DNA of 64,000 nt from ZC4RG29 sp035304385 (GTDB lineage Bacteria > Bacteroidota > Bacteroidia > Cytophagales > Cyclobacteriaceae), in NCBI GenBank assembly GCA_035304385.1, contig DATGQD010000036.1, positions 1 to 64,000 of the forward strand. The letters run 5' to 3'. Below the pieces are notes generated by a model, which was not told the DNA's origin, did not search any database, and saw only the letters and a list, made by a program, of their open reading frames with translations. Shown here piece by piece: positions 8,719-16,153 of this stretch; the first letter of the stretch is position 1, and every line of letters starts with the position of its first letter. The position numbers and the translations under genes are program-made.

Positions 8719-9831
8719 CTACACCCTGAGGTAACCGACCATAAGACGCGCGGCATTTTCAGAAGCCGAGTCGCCGGCATCTAACAGCGTGACCAATTCC
8801 TCGTACCCTTTCAACACGTTCTCACGCCGCGTGCCGTGCAGAAGGCTTTCCAGCTCCGTCGCGGTTTCCGTAATATTCGCCTCCCCCTGGATGAGTTCGC
8901 GCACAACTTCACGCCCTACGATGAGATTCACCAGCGAAATGTGAGGCACTTTTAATACCAGGCGCGCGAAAAGATATGATAGCGAACTGGCCTTGTACAC
9001 CACCACCTGAGGTACACGAAACAGCGCCGTTTCAAGGGTAGCCGTTCCCGATGTTACCACCGCCGCAGCCGCATGGCGCAGCAAGTCGTAAGTTTTGTTG
9101 TACACGAACCGTACGTTGTTCATGGCGCGAAGCTGGCCATAGAGGGAAGGATCCAGATTGTCTACGGCAGCCACGGCATATTGGTAATCGGGATGCCGCC
9201 GGACCACCGCCTCCAACAAGGGAATGATCCGTTGAACCTCCTGCTTGCGACTACCGGGAAGCAGCGCGACAAGCGGTTTTTCCCCCGCCAGCCCTTCACG
9301 TTCCCTGAACTGTTCATCGGGAACATGCGCACGTACCGCATCGAGTACGGGATTGCCTACATAGTCTACTTCCCAATCGAATTTCCTGTAAAAATCCTTC
9401 TCGAACGGAAGGATCACGAACATGCGGTCGACATTAGCCTTTAGCTCCCAGACCCGTCGCTGGTACCACGCCCAGACCTTGGGTGGTATGTAATAAAATA
9501 CTTTGAGATTTCGGGATCGTCCATACCGGGCTATGCGTCGGTTGAATCCTCCATAGTCGATGAGGATCACAACATCAGGCTTAAACCGGTCGATATCTTC
9601 TTTGCACTGGCGTATGAATCTGGAAATCTTACCCAGGTTCCCCAGCAGTTCGAAGATTCCCATAAACGCCATCTCGCTGTAGTGGACGACGATGTCGACC
9701 CCGGCCTCCTGCATATACTCACCTCCGAAGCCGCGGAACGTACCCGATGGATCTTCCTTTCGCAAAGCACGTACCAGGTTGCCTCCGTGCAAGTCGCCTG
9801 ATCGCTCGCCGGCTACGATATAGTATTTCAT
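8719..9831 (-). CDS. lpxB: Lipid-A-disaccharide synthase
   Basis: Glycosyltransferase (GT19) that condenses UDP-diacylglucosamine with lipid X to give the lipid A disaccharide at the inner membrane. The 370-residue length is normal. N-terminal GERSGDLHGG, the central LLPGSRKQEVQR nucleotide-sugar motif and the TSGTATLE acceptor-side motif are present. Its ATG overlaps the stop of the upstream QueD-like gene in an ATGA, so the two are translationally coupled although functionally unrelated. Confidence 0.96.
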   Translation of the reverse strand: MKYYIVAGERSGDLHGGNLVRALRKEDPSGTFRGFGGEYMQEAGVDIVVHYSEMAFMGIFELLGNLGKISRFIRQCKEDIDRFKPDVVILIDYGGFNRRIARYGRSRNLKVFYYIPPKVWAWYQRRVWELKANVDRMFVILPFEKDFYRKFDWEVDYVGNPVLDAVRAHVPDEQFREREGLAGEKPLVALLPGSRKQEVQRIIPLLEAVVRRHPDYQYAVAAVDNLDPSLYGQLRAMNNVRFVYNKTYDLLRHAAAAVVTSGTATLETALFRVPQVVVYKASSLSYLFARLVLKVPHISLVNLIVGREVVRELIQGEANITETATELESLLHGTRRENVLKGYEELVTLLDAGDSASENAARLMVGYLRV

Positions 9832-10268
9832 TCCTGTGTCCGTGGGTCAGCGCCGCCGAAGTACTCCACATAGTTGCGTGGCGTTTCATACAACCTTACG
9901 GCGTACAATTTTCCGTAAGCCGTAATCGCCGGCAGATGGCGTTCGAGGATATTCCAGATCTCAACGACCAGGTTCTCGCAGCTGGCAAGTTTGCCCTGCA
10001 TGAATTCGACGTCAAGATTGAGGTTCTTGTGGTCCAGCTTGTCCGTGACTTCCCGCCGGATCATCGTGCTTAGTTTCTTTAAATCCACCACAAATCCGGT
10101 TTCCGGGTCAGGCGTACCCTTTATCGTAACAATGAGCTCGAAGTTGTGACCGTGCCAGTTCTCGTTTGCGCACGGCCCGAAGACCTCCCGGTTCTTCTCT
10201 GGCGACCAGGAAGGATTGTATAGCTTATGGGCAGCGTTGAAATGTTCTTTGCGGCTTACGTACAGCAC
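9828..10268 (-). CDS. queD: 6-carboxytetrahydropterin synthase / PTPS-family protein
   Basis: Member of the 6-pyruvoyl-tetrahydropterin synthase family, which converts dihydroneopterin triphosphate to 6-carboxytetrahydropterin in queuosine synthesis (QueD) or to the pyruvoyl form in pterin synthesis. Zinc ligands His14, His39 and His41 and the reactive Cys33 (FGPCANENWHGHN) are present. I chose the GTG at 10268, which gives 146 residues, the family length; an ATG at 10376 would add 36 residues and overlie a promoter-like box and a repeat. queE lies 12 kb away, which favours the QueD role. Confidence 0.88.
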   Translation of the reverse strand: MLYVSRKEHFNAAHKLYNPSWSPEKNREVFGPCANENWHGHNFELIVTIKGTPDPETGFVVDLKKLSTMIRREVTDKLDHKNLNLDVEFMQGKLASCENLVVEIWNILERHLPAITAYGKLYAVRLYETPRNYVEYFGGADPRTQE

Positions 10269-10286
10269 GGCTTTTGTATGTGTGCG

Positions 10287-10294
10287 CAAATATA
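10287..10294 (-). promoter_or_regulatory. Promoter -7 box upstream of the QueD-like gene
   Basis: On the minus strand TATATTTG, followed by CGC, fits TAnnTTTG. It ends 18 nt before the GTG start at 10268, implying a leader of about 12 nt. This supports the GTG start, because the alternative ATG at 10376 lies upstream of this box. No -33 TTG is evident. Confidence 0.45.
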
Positions 10295-10301
10295 CGAGGA
10301 A

Positions 10302-10379
10302 ATTCAGACGCAGATGCAGAGGCAGGGGCAACCCCATTCCTTCCGGGGTGTATTGCATCTGCAACTGCGTCTGCAACTG
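10302..10379. repeat. GCAG-rich imperfect inverted repeat after the subtilase
   Basis: Immediately after the subtilase stop the sequence carries GCAGNN-type hexamers that fold back on an upstream copy. CAGACGC and AGATGCA near 10305-10318 pair with TGCATCT and GCGTCTG at about 10352-10376, leaving one 6-nt bulge and a loop of about 36 nt. It may end the susC operon transcript, but no T-run follows. The low-complexity composition makes an origin as a simple repeat equally possible. Confidence 0.5.
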
Positions 10380-13300
10380 TTAGTGCTGTACCAGAATCTT
10401 CCTCCTCACCAGGGTGCTGTTCGTCCGGATGTCCACGAAGTAGATGCCAGTGCTAAAGTTGCTGGTGGGAATGCGCATTTGGTCGTCATCCGCGATACCT
10501 GAGAAAATCAACTGCCCCATCGTATTGATAATGGTTACCTCCGCGGGCAGCAGTGTGGCGGGTACTTCCACCACCAGTTCCGCATCCGTGGGATTGGGAT
10601 GTACCCGCAGTTCTGCAACGCCAACCTCCGGCTCAGCCGCGGTGATCAGGAATACGGACGAAGGCACGTTGCAGGTGCTGTTCTTAATCACAACAAAATA
10701 GTTGCCCGGAGTACCGCCGTATTCGTAGTAACGCGATGTCTCCGATTCCAACCGTTCACCGTCTTTAAACCATTGATAACCTTCTGCCGTCAGTTCACTG
10801 AATAGCTTCTCGTTGGCAATGATCACCCGGTTGTCGGGAAGGTTATTGCTGATGATAGGTACATCGCGGGTGTAGCTGACCTCCTGGTTACCATCGCTCA
10901 CGGTGACGGTTACGGTGTACGTGTCGGTGTCATTGTAAATGTGAAAGGGATTTTGTTCAGATGAGATGTTGTTTCCGGAGCCCGGGTCGCCAAAGTCCCA
11001 CGACCAGGACGTGATGTTACCGTCGCTGGCATCGATGAATTCGGTGAGCGAGCCTTCGCAATTGAACTTAAAATTGAAATTGGCAAACAACGCCTCCTCA
11101 CAAGCGACCGGCATCCAGTTGGATGCGCTGGTGAGCGTGCTGTTCGCGCCGGCGCTGATCACCACATCACCTTCCACGTTGACGCGTGTAACATCCAGAT
11201 AGTCGAAGCATCGCTTGAAGCGTCCGTCAAAATTAAACGTAGCTGATCCTGCCCCTGCTGACGCAAGGGATATCCGGTTTCCGGCATCCGCATTGAGTTC
11301 AATCGCGCTGGTAAAGGTTTGCGTCGTACCATCGGCGATTACAATTGAAGTCCCTGGTTGTGCTGTAAATGCGCCGATTGTATTGTTGCCCGAAAGCGTC
11401 AGAGATCCGCCGACGGAGAGGTCGGCAATAGAAGCCGCACCTGAAAGGGTCGCATTGGATCCGTTTGTGTTGACACTGCCGTTGAAATTGATCCCATTCC
11501 AGCTTATGGTCACTGCACCGGAATTCACAAAGTTGAATACGGAACCGTCGGATTCAAGGGTGAGCGACGCCCCATTCAGGGTTGAGGCAGTGAGTCCTGA
11601 TACAGTGGAATTCGAGAGGTCGATAGTCTTCGCTCCTGCCGTTGTGGCATTCAATACGCCGACATTCAGGGTGGTGTTGCGTGCTATAAGTCCACCTTCC
11701 CGGACGTTTACAGCACCCACATTGACCGCGCCGTTAACCGTCCACGTGGCTTCGGTGGGGCTATCGATTATGAGCGTCGCGTTCGAAAGATCGCTGTTGC
11801 TCAGGTTGAGTTGATTTTGTGCCGATCCAGAACCGACCAGTTCAATGGTCCCCGCTGTCGGAACCGAGAAGCCCGAGGAAGACACCACGAAATTTCCGTC
11901 GATCTGAAGTGTGTTATTGTTCAGCGAAAGCCCGGCGGGTGTCTTAGCAAGCCACGTCAGTGAAGCACAAGCGGCGTCAGCGGTAAGTGTGATCGTTTGA
12001 TTGGCCGCCGAAAAGGAATTCTCATCGATCACTACCCTGCCATTGGCATCGGGTACCTGGTTCGCGGGTGCGCCTCCGGAACTCAGCGACCAGTTTGACG
12101 GATCATTCCAGTTGCCCGAGTTTCCTATCCAGTAGTAGGCTGTCTTCGGATCGTTGGCAGCTGTAAAGGTGAGAATCAGCGAATAATCCTGCTTGCCGTT
12201 TTGCAGCGAACCTTTATGACTTACCTCGAGGGTGTACAGCCTGGGTTCCGGCAAATCGAACTCGATCTTTTCCACATTGTCGCGCGAGTTATTTCCCCTC
12301 ACTGCCGGACTGGTCGGACTGTTTGGATTCAACGTCCAGGGCAACACCTCGTTACCGCCCGAATCAAAAATTCGTATATCGAGATCATTAACCAGCATTG
12401 GCGTTGCCGGGTCGAGCTGTGGCGCCACCGGTGAGCCGGGCGGATCGGTCCATACTATTGTCGCTGTAACCTTGGCGTTCCCTTCCGGTTCAAAGGTGTA
12501 GGTGAACACGTCGTTATTCATCAGCGTGTTTTCCAGGATGACGGTGCTTTCCTGATCCTGGGCCAGCAAGACCTCTGCGGCTGCGCCCACATTGAGCAGG
12601 CCCCAGCCAAAACTATAATCCGGTCCGGGATTGAGGCCAGCCTCGCGCGCCGTGTGAATGGCCAGCGCCTTCAAGGTGGCCGCCTTCATGTAATTACCGG
12701 CGTGGAGATCGCGGTACAGTTCCTGCAACAGCGCCAGGGAGCCGGTTGCATTCGGGGCGGCCATGGAAGTGCCTTGTGCAAAGCTGTAGGTGTCATCACC
12801 CGATGGGGTTACCCCGGTAGAGAAAATCGATACACCTGCGGCCACGAGGTCGGGCTTAATCCGCCCATCGTCCGTAGGCCCCCAACTACTGAAGGCGGAC
12901 ATGACAACGCTGGAGGGTCCGGTATAATCGGGCACCTTGAGTACAGCCCCGACCGTAATGTTGTTCTTAGCGGAACCTTCGGGCCCTATGCTGTCGAATC
13001 CTGTGCCTCCATTTCCGTCAGGTGGCGCAGGGTGTGAGCCATCTCCGGTGTCGGACCTGTCATTGCCCGCAGCCCAAACAATGGTGTAGTAAGGCGCGTT
13101 GAATGCAATCTGGTCAATGGTGCGCGACTTGCTCGTGTAAAATCCGAATCGATAATCCTCCTGCGTGCTGATGGAGCTGTTTCCCGTCCAGGACCAACCG
13201 TCCTCATCCTGAATGTAGCCCAATACCACGCCGTAGGAATGGTTGGAAAACAGCAATGATGTCTGGTCGGCCTTGGCGAGGCTGGCCATCTCGGAGTCGT

Positions 13301-13844
13301 CGCTAACAAAATCCCAGAGCGACAATTTTGCTTTCGGTGCCATTCCCTTGGCAGACGGCTGGAGGCCGGTAGCTGCGATCGTACCTGCGACGTGGGTGGA
13401 GTGGTCAGAGAGTTCCAGGGACTGATTCGTGAGTATCCGCCCTGTGAATTCGACGTGGTCTTTAACCCGACCAGCGTCCCATACCGCAATGACCATACCT
13501 TCTCCTTCCAGGTTGAGCCCCAACGGCCCTCCGGCTCTTAATTGATCCACTCCGGTGGTGACCGCAGCACCTGCATTGAATGTTGTAATGTAAACCGGAA
13601 GACCCGACAAGTCGTCAATACCCACCATATACACATCGTTTCCCTTCGCATCACGGAATTGCATGGGGAGGTTATTAGCGGCAGCATAAGCCCGGGCCCT
13701 CTCGAGTTGTGTCAGGTGGTATTCATTCCGGTCGTTAGCAATCTCGGTGAGGGCACGCTGAGGTTGCTGGGCTTGCGCGTAAATACCTGCCAGCAACATC
13801 GCAGCTAACCCCAATGCTCGTCCTCTGAAATATGCTGCCTTCAT
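10380..13844 (-). CDS. Secreted subtilisin-like (S8) protease with PKD and T9SS sorting domains
   Basis: A 1154-residue secreted protease. After a signal peptide (about 1-25) and a propeptide-like stretch, the S8 domain has Asp123 (VWDAG), His151 (HSTHVAG), the oxyanion Asn261 (AAGND) and Ser360 (GTSMAAP): the triad is complete. A jelly-roll-like region and a long Thr/Ser/Asn-rich beta-repeat stretch follow. A PKD domain near 920-985 contains SWSWDFGD and YTVTVTVSDG. The last 80 residues, from VHPNPTDAEL, are a type A T9SS sorting domain, so the protein is expected at the cell surface or outside. It is the last gene of the susC-susD-lipoprotein unit, 18 nt after the lipoprotein. Confidence 0.93.
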   Translation of the reverse strand: MKAAYFRGRALGLAAMLLAGIYAQAQQPQRALTEIANDRNEYHLTQLERARAYAAANNLPMQFRDAKGNDVYMVGIDDLSGLPVYITTFNAGAAVTTGVDQLRAGGPLGLNLEGEGMVIAVWDAGRVKDHVEFTGRILTNQSLELSDHSTHVAGTIAATGLQPSAKGMAPKAKLSLWDFVSDDSEMASLAKADQTSLLFSNHSYGVVLGYIQDEDGWSWTGNSSISTQEDYRFGFYTSKSRTIDQIAFNAPYYTIVWAAGNDRSDTGDGSHPAPPDGNGGTGFDSIGPEGSAKNNITVGAVLKVPDYTGPSSVVMSAFSSWGPTDDGRIKPDLVAAGVSIFSTGVTPSGDDTYSFAQGTSMAAPNATGSLALLQELYRDLHAGNYMKAATLKALAIHTAREAGLNPGPDYSFGWGLLNVGAAAEVLLAQDQESTVILENTLMNNDVFTYTFEPEGNAKVTATIVWTDPPGSPVAPQLDPATPMLVNDLDIRIFDSGGNEVLPWTLNPNSPTSPAVRGNNSRDNVEKIEFDLPEPRLYTLEVSHKGSLQNGKQDYSLILTFTAANDPKTAYYWIGNSGNWNDPSNWSLSSGGAPANQVPDANGRVVIDENSFSAANQTITLTADAACASLTWLAKTPAGLSLNNNTLQIDGNFVVSSSGFSVPTAGTIELVGSGSAQNQLNLSNSDLSNATLIIDSPTEATWTVNGAVNVGAVNVREGGLIARNTTLNVGVLNATTAGAKTIDLSNSTVSGLTASTLNGASLTLESDGSVFNFVNSGAVTISWNGINFNGSVNTNGSNATLSGAASIADLSVGGSLTLSGNNTIGAFTAQPGTSIVIADGTTQTFTSAIELNADAGNRISLASAGAGSATFNFDGRFKRCFDYLDVTRVNVEGDVVISAGANSTLTSASNWMPVACEEALFANFNFKFNCEGSLTEFIDASDGNITSWSWDFGDPGSGNNISSEQNPFHIYNDTDTYTVTVTVSDGNQEVSYTRDVPIISNNLPDNRVIIANEKLFSELTAEGYQWFKDGERLESETSRYYEYGGTPGNYFVVIKNSTCNVPSSVFLITAAEPEVGVAELRVHPNPTDAELVVEVPATLLPAEVTIINTMGQLIFSGIADDDQMRIPTSNFSTGIYFVDIRTNSTLVRRKILVQH

Positions 13845-13862
13845 GCCGCTCCCTCGCGTGTT

Positions 13863-14714
13863 TTACTTTTTATAGATGAACTTGAATTTGCCGAACGTCC
13901 CTTGCGGCACGTTCAGGTCCAGTTCCATGGTAAGGATACGGGAATCAGGATCAAACACACCGGTGCCCACCGGCGTAACCCGAAGTGGTCCTTCTTGCTG
14001 ATCGTTATAAATAATGTCATGGCCCGTAATAGTCACTTCCCTGGGACAGGCGTCCAGCCTAAGATGTAAGGTTGATCCGCTCAGGCCCCAAAAATCAGAG
14101 ATAATAATTCCCTTGCTATCGTTGGGGTCTTCTGTAATACTGACTGTCTGAAACATGGGCGGAAACTCATCGGGGTCTTCACCTTCCTCGACGATGTCGT
14201 CGCTGGTTTCGACAACGGTGCCCGTGATGAAACTCCGGTCGAGCGGACAATCGTCGTCAATGATCTTGATGGTGATGGTCGAGTTCAGTCGATCCGGTCC
14301 CGGAAATCCAATTGAATAGTTGACATTGTTAACGGAGATAATAGTGAGTTCCACGATTTTCTCCCCATCCTGAAGGGCATTATCCAACGGTGTTATTTTG
14401 ATCACCGCGGAATTTTCACCGCCAGGTATCGTAAGCGATCCCTCATTCTCGATGGAATAGAGGGCCACTGCATTGTCGTTCGGCTTTACAGTGTACTGGA
14501 TCGTTACGGGTCCAATGGTCCGGGCGCCTCCAATGTTTACCTTGATATGAGCTTCGCCCTCGCCTTCCCGTATGGTCGTCTCGCGTTCCTCGAAGTTCAC
14601 AAATTCAGGGCCGTCATAATACGGCGGTTCATACGTATCGCACGCGGCCACCGTTAGCACCAGTGCCATAGTCAGCGTCTTGCACCATTTCAATATCGAC
14701 TTTTCAATTCGCAT
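13863..14714 (-). CDS. SusCD-associated lipoprotein with Calx-beta-like domain
   Basis: A 283-residue lipoprotein with lipobox TVAAC (Cys25). Residues about 35-150 resemble a Calx-beta or DUF4843-like beta-sandwich: repeated beta strands, an INIGGAR-type turn, GGENSAVIKITPLDN, and an acidic IIDDDCP end. The C-terminal half is a second, unrecognised beta-rich domain. Proteins at this position beside SusD are usually surface lipoproteins that bind the substrate. It overlaps the susD end by 11 nt, so it is translationally coupled. The ligand cannot be deduced. Confidence 0.72.
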   Translation of the reverse strand: MRIEKSILKWCKTLTMALVLTVAACDTYEPPYYDGPEFVNFEERETTIREGEGEAHIKVNIGGARTIGPVTIQYTVKPNDNAVALYSIENEGSLTIPGGENSAVIKITPLDNALQDGEKIVELTIISVNNVNYSIGFPGPDRLNSTITIKIIDDDCPLDRSFITGTVVETSDDIVEEGEDPDEFPPMFQTVSITEDPNDSKGIIISDFWGLSGSTLHLRLDACPREVTITGHDIIYNDQQEGPLRVTPVGTGVFDPDSRILTMELDLNVPQGTFGKFKFIYKK

Positions 14715-16149
14715 CGTAGCCGGGATTCTGGGTCATGTTGACGTTACCTGAAAATTCACCCTGCGGTATGGGCAAGGTAAAATGATAGTCGTCGGCTTCC
14801 AGTTCACATTGTGTCGCTGAGCAATCTGCACCACGCATGACGGGAAGCGCCTTTCGCTTAAGGTCGTGCCACCGATGCCCCTCAAAGGCAAACTCTCTTC
14901 GTCGTTCTATCATGATGGCGTTTGCCAATGCCGCACCCGTCTCATTGCCATCAGTTGCCGGATCGAACGTTGCAATTCGGGCGACGCGAACAGCATTAAG
15001 ATCATTCCGTGCCGCCGTAGGATCCTGTAGTTCAAAGTTCGCTTCCGCACGGATCAGGTACATTTCAGAAAGGCGAAGTATTTTGATATCGGCCAGTCCA
15101 TCAATAGGGGGCTTTTGATCGAGGGGGTAATCCAACGGCGCGCCGCGGTATTTGGTGACTACGTTGTCCGGGTCGGCCGGCTGCCTGATACCGATAAACG
15201 ACTTAAAGCGCACGTCACCGTCAGGATCATACAAGTCGATAAGGTCCTGCGTTGGGTTGAAGGAGACGATGTCGTTGCTCTGACTCCAATAGTCCTGCCC
15301 GATCGCCGCGTTGTTCTGAAGCATGACCAGCTTAAAAATCACTTCATTGTTCAATTCAGCCGACGTCCAGATGTTCCGGTAGAGATCGCCGGTGGCCAGC
15401 GTCCAGACACCTGAACCAATAACCTCGGTGGCATATTGCTTTGCAGCGGCCCAGTCGCGCGCATACAGCGAGACCCGCGCCAGCAGCGCCGTTGCCGCGA
15501 GCGGGGTCGCGCGTATCGGACCAATGCCGGTTTCAACCATCAGTTGGCGGGCATCGAGCAAATCCTGTATCACCTGGCTGTATACTTGTGCGACCGTATT
15601 GCGTGGAGGCTCGCTGATCACAGACTCTGTCATTACCGGTATGCCCGGGTGGCTTGCATCGGGGGTCGCATCATACCGTTGTGCGAAATAGCGCACCAGA
15701 TCAAAATGGGCGAGCGCCCGAATAAAAAGCGCCTGACCCTTTAACGAGTTCTTTGCTCCCTGCGACCCTTCGACACCGTCGATCCTTCCGATTACGATGT
15801 TGGCGCGGTTAATAACCGCATACAGCTGCGTCCAAATTGCAGCCGGTTCAGTAGTGCTGGCGTTGAAGGTATAGCTGTGCATCTGCACGCCTTCCCCCAG
15901 GTTTTCGGAAGACCGACGCAAGTCGTCTGACATACGGTCGGCCGCCACTATGTACGCGCCTCCGTAATATCCCCTGGAGGTCAGCCCGCTGTAGCATCCG
16001 TTAAGCGCCTGCCGGAAGTCGTCGAGGCTCACCAGCGCATTCTCGTCGGTAAGGTTATCTGTAGGCGTCAGGTCAAGGAAGTCCTCACAGGACGACAGCC
16101 CGACCGCCAGGCAAAAGACAAACACGTATTTTAATTTTATCCCTGCCAT
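14704..16149 (-). CDS. RagB/SusD-family nutrient-binding outer-membrane lipoprotein
   Basis: The surface lipoprotein lid of a SusC/RagA transporter. Its 481 residues have lipobox GLSSC (Cys21), followed by the characteristic EDFLDLTP start of mature SusD proteins. The TPR-like helical body and the C-terminal RRREFAFEGHRWHDLKR motif are diagnostic of the family. It lies 4 nt after susC. Paired with a subtilase rather than glycoside hydrolases, it is more like RagB (peptides) than the starch SusD, but the substrate is inferred from context only. Confidence 0.95.
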   Translation of the reverse strand: MAGIKLKYVFVFCLAVGLSSCEDFLDLTPTDNLTDENALVSLDDFRQALNGCYSGLTSRGYYGGAYIVAADRMSDDLRRSSENLGEGVQMHSYTFNASTTEPAAIWTQLYAVINRANIVIGRIDGVEGSQGAKNSLKGQALFIRALAHFDLVRYFAQRYDATPDASHPGIPVMTESVISEPPRNTVAQVYSQVIQDLLDARQLMVETGIGPIRATPLAATALLARVSLYARDWAAAKQYATEVIGSGVWTLATGDLYRNIWTSAELNNEVIFKLVMLQNNAAIGQDYWSQSNDIVSFNPTQDLIDLYDPDGDVRFKSFIGIRQPADPDNVVTKYRGAPLDYPLDQKPPIDGLADIKILRLSEMYLIRAEANFELQDPTAARNDLNAVRVARIATFDPATDGNETGAALANAIMIERRREFAFEGHRWHDLKRKALPVMRGADCSATQCELEADDYHFTLPIPQGEFSGNVNMTQNPGYDAN

Positions 16150-16153
16150 ATCG

